From contig SMSO01000032.1 in NCBI GenBank assembly GCA_004764695.1, positions 2,134,501 to 2,198,500 on the forward strand: a DNA stretch of 64,000 nt. Direction: 5' to 3'. The notes below the pieces were generated by a model. That model did not search any database. It saw only the letters and a program-made list of their open reading frames with translations, and was not told the origin of the DNA. A program made the position numbers and the translations under genes. The DNA is from Schizochytrium sp. TIO01. Lineage: Eukaryota > Sar > Bigyra > Thraustochytrida > Thraustochytriidae. This document shows, one piece after another, positions 36,104 to 46,300 of this stretch (within the stretch, counting starts at the first letter, position 1; the number at the start of each line of letters is the position of its first letter).

Positions 36104-37179
36104 GCTTTTGCATTTATTGCGGTACCATATGTCCACTAGCCAAGCTTGGCACCATGCGCGAGGCTGAGCAAATTGTCTCCATTTTTTCGCGATCACCTAC
36201 CCCAACTTTTCATTTCAAGCTGGAAAGGTCTGACTACTCATTTTATTTTTCCATACCTTTTTTACCTACTGGGCGGACGCTCAAAGACACACTCGCCATG
36301 CCATCTCCTGTCAGAGCAGCATTCAAGAAAAAATACAGAATAGATCTTCTATATCTATTTTCTCAAATAGCGCTCTTATGGTTAACTAGATGGTGTGCTT
36401 TTCCCATGAAAACACATATGCTTTATGTGCATTTCTTTCTCTTTATACAACATGCTATGGCCCTCGCGTATCATGGTAGTATGAAAGAATATGTCTTTTG
36501 GGGCACGATTCCGCTCATATTTGTTGCCATACTTACTTTCCTTTTTTTCCCTTTTACAAATTACCTTTCTTTTAGCTATCAGCTCGCCTTCCATTTTTCT
36601 TTTCTTTTACTCACATTCTTTAGTACGATCACGAGACCGTTTATCCTCTTTTCTTACAAACTTTAAAGTAATTTGTTGTTTCTTTATTCTTCATCTTGTG
36701 ATTTCTATATTACTCTCCCTTGCAAGTTCAAGGTATACACTACAAAACCATTGCAGCGTTCAAACTACTGTCGCAACGCATACAAATCAACCCATACACA
36801 TTGAAAAATAATTTTATAAGTATGCCATAGTACATTTTGTTTTCATCATTTCAGAATTTTACTTGCAGCTTTTGCCACTTCAGAGTTGCAATCTTGAGAA
36901 CTTGGTTAGCAGGACTTCGAATGATCATCGGACTTTTGCTCGAAAGAGGTTTAACTATTCAAACATCGCCTCTACTGACCTCTTCTCTGGAGAAGTGAAA
37001 TCTCAAATTCTCCAATCCATCTACACCACACATGTTCACTGGCTATTCTCATGACAAGGGGCTTGTCATGGGTTTCGTAGGATTAATTGCACATGCCACT
37101 TCTTGACCTGAGGTGTTGTAAATGCTAGTTGGAAACCCGCGGCTTCAAAGCTTAGGTTGCACCGGTTCAGTAATTGCTT
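36104..37179. other. Convergent spacer, C2H2 gene / PRP38
   Basis: T-rich sequence of about 1.1 kb. A 170-codon frame (36154-36666) is very Phe/Leu-rich and is treated as translated 3' UTR. A perfect 9-bp hairpin lies at 37050-37070. Confidence 0.5.
37050..37070. other. Perfect hairpin between convergent genes
   Basis: CATGACAAG (37050-37058), a GGG loop, then CTTGTCATG (37062-37070). It is located 110 bp past the PRP38 stop codon on the minus strand and about 950 bp past the C2H2 stop. Confidence 0.6.
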
Positions 37180-38502
37180 TCACATGTTAGCGCCCTCATC
37201 TTGAGTATTCTTTAGTCCCTTGATAAACAAACCCTTGCGAGATTTGTGGTCTTTCTTATTTTTCTTTTTCTTCTTTCTTCTCTTTTCCTCATCACGAGAA
37301 CCTATAGAATTGTTTTCGTTTTCCTCCTCATCATCACTCAAGTGAACTCGTTTACGATGTTCATTTTTAGTTTCAGTGGTGTCCATCTGCACATCATGAG
37401 AAAATTCATCAATGACAAGCCCTTCTTTTTCTTTGTGATTTCTTTTCCCCTTTTTGCGTTTCTTCTCATGTTTGCTCTTGCTAGAATGCTTTTTGGAGTT
37501 TTCTTTGAGCAATGCCATAGGGTCCAGAGCATCCTCATCCTCGTCATCATTGATGACGCCTACCGATTGTGAAATTAATCCATCAGCTTCAAAAAGATCT
37601 TTGTTCTTATCCTTTCTTTCAGAAGAATGGCCATGTTTCTCTCTCTTATTCTTCTTACTCTTTCTGTGCTTTTTATCCCCGACCGTATCATCATCCTGGC
37701 AAATCTGGATGGGCAGTTTCTGGGAGAAACCCACTGACGCATTCTCCATTGATTCATTATTGCATTTCTTTTCATGAGCTGAAGACATTTCTTTGATGTA
37801 TTCGTGCATTGTTAAGTCATCGTCAGAATCTGAAGGGAGCTCTACTCCATCGTCATCTGCCAAAAGGTCAGGAATGCTTTCGTTATCAAGGGGTCCTCCT
37901 GCATCAATTTTGGGTTGCAAAGCGGAGCGCCTCTCCACAGGGAGCATTCTGGCTTGTACAAGTACTGACCGAAGGGCCAAACGAGGTAAAGCTAGCGAGA
38001 TCACAGACTCGTCCTCCAGTAATGAGTCTATAAAATCGTCCATTGTTGTGAGCTCCCAGCCAGCCTTCGTCTGAACTCGAAGCTTACGATAGTCTACCAT
38101 GAGCGGTTCAAGTAGTCCGTACACATCTGCGGGACGAGCCGTCATTCGCACAAACATCGCAGCCAGAGCACGCATGTACTTAAACTCCTGATTATCAAGC
38201 ATAGCCTTTGTGATATCCAGTGCAGGGTTGATTTGAAGCATCTTCACCAAGAGGCAAATAAACGGAGTAGGTTTATTTGTCTCGCTGGAGACCGATCCGA
38301 TAAATTCTAGCTCTGCAGCACGGTCAACTAAGTCTGCAGCATTTAGAGCAAAACAGTATTGCTGCCAATACGAAGATTCATACACACGTAAGCGCAAAAT
38401 ATGCTCTACGAGGTTCACAGGGTCCGTACCATGTACAAGTGGTCGGCTCAGCACGCCGTCCACGGGAATGTTGACCCTCGTGGGCGCAACTTCCGAAGAC
38501 AT
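37180..38502 (-). CDS. PRP38: Pre-mRNA splicing factor Prp38
   Basis: 440 residues from the ATG whose first base is 38502. An in-frame TTG further upstream was not used. Residues about 15-175 match the PRP38 domain: VHGTDPVNLVEHILRLRVYE, then SYWQQYCFALNA, LEFIGSVSS, KPTPFICLLVKMLQ, YMRALAAMFVRMT and DVYGLLEPL...DYRKLR, followed by TTMDDFIDSLL. Prp38 is a U4/U6.U5 tri-snRNP protein required to activate the spliceosome. The C-terminal 200 residues are Lys/Glu/Asp-rich and disordered (many KKHRKSKK-type runs), resembling the charged tails of metazoan and protist Prp38 proteins. Its presence shows that the organism splices introns even though few are visible here. The gene is divergent from cryptochrome-DASH and shares a 760-bp upstream region with it. 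Confidence 0.92.
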   Translation of the reverse strand: MSSEVAPTRVNIPVDGVLSRPLVHGTDPVNLVEHILRLRVYESSYWQQYCFALNAADLVDRAAELEFIGSVSSETNKPTPFICLLVKMLQINPALDITKAMLDNQEFKYMRALAAMFVRMTARPADVYGLLEPLMVDYRKLRVQTKAGWELTTMDDFIDSLLEDESVISLALPRLALRSVLVQARMLPVERRSALQPKIDAGGPLDNESIPDLLADDDGVELPSDSDDDLTMHEYIKEMSSAHEKKCNNESMENASVGFSQKLPIQICQDDDTVGDKKHRKSKKNKREKHGHSSERKDKNKDLFEADGLISQSVGVINDDEDEDALDPMALLKENSKKHSSKSKHEKKRKKGKRNHKEKEGLVIDEFSHDVQMDTTETKNEHRKRVHLSDDEEENENNSIGSRDEEKRRKKKKKNKKDHKSRKGLFIKGLKNTQDEGANM

Positions 38503-39262
38503 GGCTGTCACCAGACGACTTTTCCGAAACTGAAAATCAGGCCCAGACAACTCTCAAGCTAGCATTGCCAAGGAAACCTCCGCTGGAGCCTTTTCCAAGG
38601 CAGTGCAAGTGACAGAGCGCTTGCTTGCCCTAGCGATTTGATCTGCTTCTCGTTGATAGTCCCTACCTTTAAACTTTATCTACTAAGCCTATTACCTTCT
38701 TAATCACTATTACTAGTAGTCACCAGTTTCTAATTCTTTCAACTAATGTTATGAACAGTAGTCTACTAATTTAATACCTCGGCTAATTTTGAGGACCTCG
38801 CGGTATTAATAGAAGTACCGTCAAAAACAATGAAGCTAGGGATACCTTATTACCATCTAACTAAACTGTGATATGGAACTCTCAAGGAACCTCCGAAGAA
38901 TGTAGAGACCACGGTGGAAGAGGAGATGAGAATCACAGAGGCTCAAGGGGCATTCCTTCAACGCAAATCATGACTGGAATTTCCTATCTACATGAATGCC
39001 ATTTAGATCTTCGGAAGCAGGAAACTATGATGGGATTACCAGAGGGGATCCACAGCAGCAGAAACCTAATTGATTGATTGGCTGAGCAACTTGTTTTGAC
39101 AACTGCGAAGAGGAGGCAAAGGTTGTGCTGCATGTCAAGGGTAATCTTCTGACCTGGGCTGAGCCAAGCAGCAGAAAGACTAACCAACCTAGCTCTCTCT
39201 TGTAATCGGTTCAGAGTTAGCTTGGAGGCATAAACAAGACAATACCGCCTTCGACTGGCATA
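38503..39262. promoter_or_regulatory. Shared divergent promoter, PRP38 / cryptochrome-DASH
   Basis: 760 bp between two start codons. It contains an inverted repeat: TTAATACCTCG (38771-38781) and CGCGGTATTAA (38799-38809), 11-bp arms with one mismatch and a 17-nt centre. No gene-like frame was seen. Confidence 0.45.
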
Positions 39263-40876
39263 ATGAGTCAGGTTGTTACGAACGGAGCTAAGGCGGCATA
39301 CACGGTAGTCATTTGGTTTAGAAACGACTTAAGACTGCGCGATAATGCGGTTCTACAACATCCGGAACTGAAGAAAGCCACGCATCTTCTTGGCGTGTAC
39401 TGTTTTGATGATCGCTTCGAGAATCGTTTCACACGAAGGTTTCGTGAACAAGCGCTTGGAGAGCTCCAGCAAGACTTTTCGAATACGTTTGGGGCACCAT
39501 TGCAATGCTTTCAAGGGAAACCTGAAAATATCATTCCGCAGATTGTGCAAAGTCTTTCGAATACCTCGGGTGGGTCCGTTCTAGCTAGCGAGGAAGTCAC
39601 CTCGTATGAAAAAGGCATTGATGAAAAGCTTCAGGCTAGCTTGTCTCCTTTAGGGTTCTCTCTGCGACTTGTGTGGAATTACAGCCTTTATCATCCGGAT
39701 GACCTTCCTTTCGATGTCCGAGCTGGAGAGTTACCAGAGCCCTACACCTCGTTCCGCAAGCGAATTGAGGACAACAATGTTCAAGTTCGACCGCTACTTG
39801 AAGTTCCCCAACTACCTAAACTCCCTTGCCCAGAATTCAAGGGGCAAGGCGTTAGGCTTGAATCTCTCCCAAATATCTTCACACCAAGAGACAATGGTGA
39901 AGCTAGGGACATCTCACCGCATGGATTTGAAAGCAAGACATCAGGCACAGAATCACACTGTTTAACATTTCGAGGAGGCGAGTCTGCTGCTCTTCAAAGG
40001 CTAGAATACTTTATTGAACATGGTTTAGCAGAGTACAAAACCAAACGGAATGGGTCAGTCGGGTGGGATTACTCGAGTAAAATGTCACCTTGGCTGGCTG
40101 CTGGTTGCATATCACCCCGTCAAATTTATCACCGTATTCAAAAGTTTGAAAATAAACACGGAGAGAGCGTGCATACATATTGGTGTGCAGTTTTTGAGCA
40201 GCTCTGGCGTGACTTTCTTCGATTTCATGCAATGAAATATGGAAACAAAATATTTTTTGAACTTGGGCCATCTGGTGAAATGCCCAAGGGAGCGACATGG
40301 TCATATGGAGATCGCGACACAGTGCGTAAATTTGAGGCTTGGAAAGAGGGTCGAACTGGAATTCCCTGGGTCGATGGCCATATGCGGGAAATCGTGCGTA
40401 CTGGCTTCATGTCTAATCGAGGGCGACAAAACGTAGCTAGTTTCCTTATTCACAATCTACAGGTTGACTGGCGCAAGGGTGCTAAATTTTTTGAAGACAC
40501 TCTGATTGACCACGACGTAACAAGCAATTATGGAAATTGGCTAGCCGTTGCAGGCGTAGCATCTCGTGGTTCACGTCTCAACCGCTTTAACATGGATAAG
40601 CAAGCCCGTGATTATGATAAGCTTGCCGAACACGCACGTCTGTGGATTCCAGAGTTATCGAGTGTACGCCCGGAAGCTATTCATGATCTTGCTCTGCGTG
40701 GTAACAACTCGGGTATGGACAAATACCGCAAGTCTGTTGCCTTAGCAGATGCGGAGAAGGCAAAAGTCAACTACCCGACCCCTATCGTGCGACTGCCGCA
40801 GCACGATCCCTCTAAACGTCATTCTCGCACAAAGCGAGCTCATAAAGGCAAGAACAATGTCTTCTATACCACCTAA
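39263..40876 (+). CDS. Cryptochrome-DASH / photolyase family flavoprotein
   Basis: 537 residues from the ATG at 39263. The N-terminal photolyase alpha/beta domain starts with VVIWFRNDLRLRDNAVL and continues GVYCFDDRF, which is the antenna-cofactor domain. The C-terminal FAD-binding domain has GWDYSSKMSPWLAAGCIS, EQLWRDFLRFHAMKYG, GIPWVDGHMREIVRTGFMSN followed by RGRQNVASFL, DWRKGAKFFE, the SNYGNW motif and NRFNMDKQARDYD. The TGFMSNRGRQ and SNYGNW blocks are typical of the DASH subfamily, whose members repair cyclobutane pyrimidine dimers in single-stranded or looped DNA and in some species act as blue-light sensors. The length is normal and there is no long C-terminal extension, so a canonical signalling tail is absent. 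The basic end (about 515-530) may aid nucleic acid binding. Confidence 0.92.
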   Translation: MSQVVTNGAKAAYTVVIWFRNDLRLRDNAVLQHPELKKATHLLGVYCFDDRFENRFTRRFREQALGELQQDFSNTFGAPLQCFQGKPENIIPQIVQSLSNTSGGSVLASEEVTSYEKGIDEKLQASLSPLGFSLRLVWNYSLYHPDDLPFDVRAGELPEPYTSFRKRIEDNNVQVRPLLEVPQLPKLPCPEFKGQGVRLESLPNIFTPRDNGEARDISPHGFESKTSGTESHCLTFRGGESAALQRLEYFIEHGLAEYKTKRNGSVGWDYSSKMSPWLAAGCISPRQIYHRIQKFENKHGESVHTYWCAVFEQLWRDFLRFHAMKYGNKIFFELGPSGEMPKGATWSYGDRDTVRKFEAWKEGRTGIPWVDGHMREIVRTGFMSNRGRQNVASFLIHNLQVDWRKGAKFFEDTLIDHDVTSNYGNWLAVAGVASRGSRLNRFNMDKQARDYDKLAEHARLWIPELSSVRPEAIHDLALRGNNSGMDKYRKSVALADAEKAKVNYPTPIVRLPQHDPSKRHSRTKRAHKGKNNVFYTT

Positions 40877-41896
40877 AAGATGTAAGGAGCCTCCTACATG
40901 TCCGAGAAGATCAAGAATCATGCTGAGATGTAGAACAAAGTTTAGTGATATCTAAAATTTGATCCTTTGACTATGTTCTGACTTTCCCAAATAGGGATGT
41001 GACGACCCCGAACAAGACTTCGATACTTTGGGATGCACCTCAAAATACGTTAAGTAGGTAACTCTTATGATATAGTATAGTTTTTTTTATGCTTATGGCC
41101 ATGCGCTGGGATGAAAATATCTTTTTTTCTGTCCTCAATTTTATGAGACGCAGTAGATTTTGTTATCAATCGCCTTGCTTAGGTGAAATCCCAGAAATAA
41201 CCTCAAATCTTGAAAATTCGAGCTGCAAATGCACCCTCAGATTGGATCTCACATAATCGCTACTGCCTTCGCAATTATTCGCAACAGAAGTCGATTATTA
41301 CAGAATTTGCAAAAACCTTATAGAATGTTTGTAATGTTTGTATCATGATATGGAATTTGCCTTAAAGTCGTTTTTAATTTCTTTATCACATCTTATTCTC
41401 CGAAGATGGTAGTTTCTCAATATGTCCTGTCACTCTCAATAATAGGATCTACTTCTATCAGATCCTATTTCAAAGTTGGGGAAGGCTCCTGTAAAAACAT
41501 GATTTACTTAACAAGTGTGTACTATATTACCTCATACCTAACCCACATACCTAACCTAACCAGTGCAGGCTTCGTGGCTGCCGCCATTACCGCACCAGCC
41601 CAAACCTATCCTCCTAGCTACACCACTTTTCTTTTTTTTCTTTTTCTGTGTCTTCGCTCAAGCTGCTCTTCCGCATATCCACTGACGAACACTAACTCTC
41701 GATATTCTGTTCGAGGAGTGGCTGAAAATATGTAGGGCTTCGACTTGAGTTTATACCCGAGTAGAAGGATGTCAGAGGTAGCCTCTGACTAGAGGTTTGG
41801 TACTGAGAGTGACGAGTCTTAATTGCACTAGTGGTATGTTTTGCCTCGAGATTTTTACCCAAGCTTAACAGTAAAGGATTGAAAGGAGTGCGTAGT

Positions 41897-41933
<37 letters not shown>

Positions 41934-43349
41934 ACCAATAAACCGCGAACTTTTGAGGATTTAAAGCAGATTAGACAGAACTGAGATTCGTGTGTTTGCC
42001 TTGAAAAAAAAAAAATCCAGCTATATGGAAGATTCGACATCATACACTGTAGGCAGCACACAGGTGGAAACACGTGCTTGAACATACATTCTTGGGCTTA
42101 CGATTCACTAGTCTTGAGCAAGATGAACACCGTAGGTGGCCATTAGGATAAACTCAGCTCTGTCTCATTAAAATGGTGCATGATGGACATTGGAAGTACT
42201 GCTCGGAATTTTCAATTCCGTCTCGGCGAGGGAAATACCTTCTTCTGAACTACAATCGTGCGCCGCAAATGTCCTCAAAAGAAAGTTCGAAACTGGACAC
42301 TCACATTCTTTGGCTCTGAAGAACCACATTGTCCCTTTTGTAAATAAAACTTTGAGTAGACAAAACTCAAAACTCAAATTTAGACCCAGTGCAAGTTATA
42401 GATCGACATAGTGAGTGCACCAGGCGCACGCCACAAATGCACCCTTGAGCATACTCAGGTACGGTGCGCTGGACCACGATAAACATTTCTAACAAATGCT
42501 TGCAGAAACTTGAACAGTTCGAATACGTTTTCCGAAACCTTCGAACCTCAGGGTGCGAAGTGTCTTGTTTGGGGCTGCAACATGCGCGCGCAAGAAATGC
42601 ACCCATGGACAAGCTCAACTTTCATGGACGCTCAATCTGCATGATTCGAGCTCAAATAACATTGTCGGAGAGATGAGCACACCATGCGAACCTTGGAGAG
42701 TTCAAAAATAAAAGTTGACTGCAAGCTATGCTCTTGAAATAAAACCACTCCACTGGTAGCAATAGAAATAACGACGTTTGACATAGGCATAGGGTGCACA
42801 CTGCTCGAAATGACAGAACAGCAAATGCTTACAAATTGTTAAATGCACCCTCGAGCAAAGAGGGATTTGATTACGCGTGATGGATTCATGTCAATAAGAA
42901 TATCACAATCCAAAACAAAAAGACCACTGGCAAATCAAATAATCAGAAGTTTTTTTTTTAAAGTTCATATAACAGTAGCAACCTATCCCCGAGCGAGAAC
43001 GCGCTGGATTGCTCCATGTTTAGATATATCGAAATGTCTGAGGACACGCATCAATATCGTCACATCTAAGAAGTCCTATTCCATAAAGAAATTTCCAATC
43101 TTGAACTTGTTTCAGATATGAAAAGCAGAGTATGTCGCTTCTCATTTGGTGCCTTTTGAGGTCAACACCTCCCTCCCTGTCTATATATTGATAGCCAGCC
43201 GTACTGTACTAAGTTAAACGAGGCTAAACTCAAAGAGGGATACCCAAAGACTAAATTGAGAAATCAAACCCCAAAGATCGAGATTGAAATTGGCAGACAA
43301 TTTTCTCCGCATTGACGTTTGAGCTAGCTGTTGAAGGCATCTAATTAAG
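40877..43349. other. Intergenic with repeated AAATGCACCC motif
   Basis: 2.5 kb without an acceptable gene. The exact 10-mer AAATGCACCC occurs at 41227-41236, 42435-42444, 42595-42604 and 42841-42850, and GGGTGCA (reverse of its core) at 42792-42798. TTCGA-containing words lie close to several copies. It probably holds the promoter of the surface-protein gene. Confidence 0.6.
41899..41930. repeat. (CT)16
   Basis: Sixteen perfect dinucleotide units. Confidence 0.95.
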
Positions 43350-46300
43350 ATGTATATAATATATGTCTGGATTCTTGCCGTCTTAGCTTTGATCAACTTC
43401 ACTTCTGCAGTCGAAGACAGAGCAAGTCAGGACGTTGTTACAAACCCTTTGTTTGCCTGCCTGTGGTTGGGCCCCCCGTACTCAGGCGATGGATATGATC
43501 AACTGACCACCGCTTCTGCAGCTAATTGTAGGTCTACTTGCTTAAATAGATGGAAAACATCTCGGCATCGTGGCATGTACGGAACCAATGACAATGGAGG
43601 CTCCGAGCAGAATCCGTGCTCCAGCAATCAGGGAGCAACGTGCTCAAAATTATACTCTCCGCCAGGAAAAACTTTAAACCCCCCGCCAAACCTCTCCGGT
43701 TACATTACCAAGTGGAAACTCTCTCCATGCTACTCAATCTCTGGACAATACGCGAATATTGTAAACCAACAGTTTGGCCCAGGCCCTGCTATGTATGGAT
43801 TTGAATCAACTCACGCGTTCAGTGGCAGTGCTCAGGATGTCAATTTTTTGTCTGGACAATCCACGGACAGTCGCATAAAATACGTGAAAGAGGTAACTGT
43901 TTCACTAAGATCCGACGCTCCAAGTTTGTGCAAGGAAGGAGGTACACCCTCGGCAGACTCTGACCTATGCTTGGCTTGGAAATTCAATACTCAAAACCAC
44001 CGTTGTTCTTTGTATAAGAACGCATTGACAACAGCAACCCCAATCCCTTATACAGTTTCTGGAAATGACGTATATTCTATCTCACAGAACCTATACTGCA
44101 ACAGCGACGCTGGTGATATTCGTGTTGCGAAGTGGGCTATCGATCTTCAAGGTGCCCAGGGATGTGCGCTGGAGGGGTCAAGTTTTACGGGATCGATTTT
44201 TCAATCTAAAGCTGATAACCCTCATGAATGCCGTCGATCATGCCAACAGCACTCCCGTGTTATGTTTGGAAATTTGATTCGCTTTCTAGGAGCTGCTACG
44301 GCGGAACTGTACAAAGTCTTATTTCATATGGTGATGATGGGGATTATACTACAGGCACTGCATACTGTCCAACATGTCTTGAGGGATACTACATTCCCGC
44401 TGAACATGACGATACGTCAGACGGCTGCATTCCCTGCCCCCAAGGCTACACATGTAAAAATGGAAGACTTCAAAGGTGTTCAGGTGGTTTATTCTGTGGT
44501 GATCTTGGTATTGTTACCCCGAGCGAGTACGATAACTCCAATGATGCAACATCTTGCCTACCTCACCGGAGTGGCGTTGGTTGTCAACACATGATATGCG
44601 AAGCGTCTAGACTTGGACAAGCATTGGCACAAATGAACTTCCAAGATCCTTTTGGCTTCTTTAGGGACCATGAGTATTCAATCGATGAGCTTGATGTACG
44701 TGAAACTCTAGTGAACATCGACAAAAATGGACTCGGAAAGCATGGTCTCGAGATAAGAATTTCACACAGTTTATCTCCAGAGCTTTTCACACACTTTGCC
44801 GGAGAAATTCATTTTCCCTCCAATAAGTATTCTGTTAGCATTCTCAATCCCGCTTGGGACTGTGCTGATGTTCATACAACTATAGTACAAAGTACTACGA
44901 GCATTCCCAGCACAATGAGCATTGGAGACACGTTCTCTCTGCAAAATTGGCAAATGCACTGGAACAAATCTGCGGTTTTCGACCCTGCCAATTGGTTCAG
45001 TACAGATTCAAACTCGAAGACGCTTGTGAACGATCTCATCACAATTCTACCTACACAACCAAGCTTCGCACTCAGTTTTTTAAGTCAAGTCAAAATATCA
45101 GTGGGCATGCTTGGGAGTCAGTCACGTAGACCAGGCGTGACAATTTATTACCAGATTGGAAATCAGGATCCAACAATCTACACTGCAGCGACCGGCATCG
45201 ACGGAACAGTTACTGTTACTGTGAAGGACAGTACCACCAAAGCACTCACATCAAGCATCACGATTCTCGCTGCAAACAAGACTAATGCAAATTACAACAT
45301 AAGGTTGTGCCCAGAAGAGCTAGAAAGCTGCAGGACGACTAGTCTCGGCTTGCCGCATACAAAAGTATTAAGTTATCTGCAAGCATACACAGTTGAGCTT
45401 ATAGATGTGAATGTGATTCCTATCCAAGGCGTTTTGACAACACTCTTTGAAAGTGGCTCTTGCGCAGCGGCTGATGTTGAGGTGCATGCTATGGATGTGA
45501 GTAACGACGTACCTGTTATCATCGACAGTGCAGTAACAGCTTCTGATGGCTCGTTCTCTCTAGCAGCCTCAGCCACTTATGTTCAACTTCTCTTTGGAGA
45601 AGCAAAGGATACCCTTGACGTGCCTTCTAACGAAGATGCGGTTATTGGTGCACTCCTTAGTTCTGCAGGTTTACTTCTAACAAGCGAATTGTCGGGCCTC
45701 GACATTACTTATACAAGAACATCCACATTAGATATACATGCAGCTGCAACAGTGTGCGACTATTCTATTGGAGCTGTTGATATTTTTCTCACCATTGATG
45801 CTTGCCCGGGAATAGCTCTGCCATCGCACTTTTGTAGAGACATATTCGTTTTGGAACATACCATCTGCAAAATACACCTTTGAGATGAATTTTGCAAGCG
45901 GGAACAAAGATATAAAAGACTCCTATGAGCTTTTATATCCAGACGTAGCATCCCGTAGCATCAACCTAATCTCCAAGAATGCAACCTTGAACTTTCTTTA
46001 TCAACCTGAACCACGGCTTTTTGCAGAGATATCCACTGCAGACTCTATTCCTCGAGGCCAATGTGACCTCGGTACTCTACCGTTTGATTCTGTAACTTCA
46101 GGAAGCTCTGACATTAATATCGAGGTATCCTTTCTTCAAACGTACACTGAGAACTCCGGGGTCTCTCACACTTGCGCCATGTTACCCCATGGCGCATCTG
46201 TTGTTGTTTCCAGTCAGCTTGCGCCAGGTGAAGACAACACTTGCGAATCAAAATCGCCATGCGTGTTTCCCGTAAATGCGGTCTCCGGGATTAATAAGTC

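Noticed and set aside
36154-36666. 170-codon ATG frame with several hydrophobic segments right after the C2H2 gene
   Set aside because: It starts only 51 bp after the previous stop, is extremely rich in Phe, Leu and Ser as expected from T-rich 3' UTR, and shows no family motif.
41406-41735. 109-codon ATG frame between cryptochrome and the surface protein
   Set aside because: Low-complexity hydrophobic end, no homology signal, AT-rich intergenic context.
45776-45815. GT-AG interval of 40 nt in the surface-protein gene as a definite intron
   Set aside because: It restores the frame but would remove VDIFLTIDACPG-type sequence that looks like part of the domain, so an indel is preferred. Kept only as an alternative.
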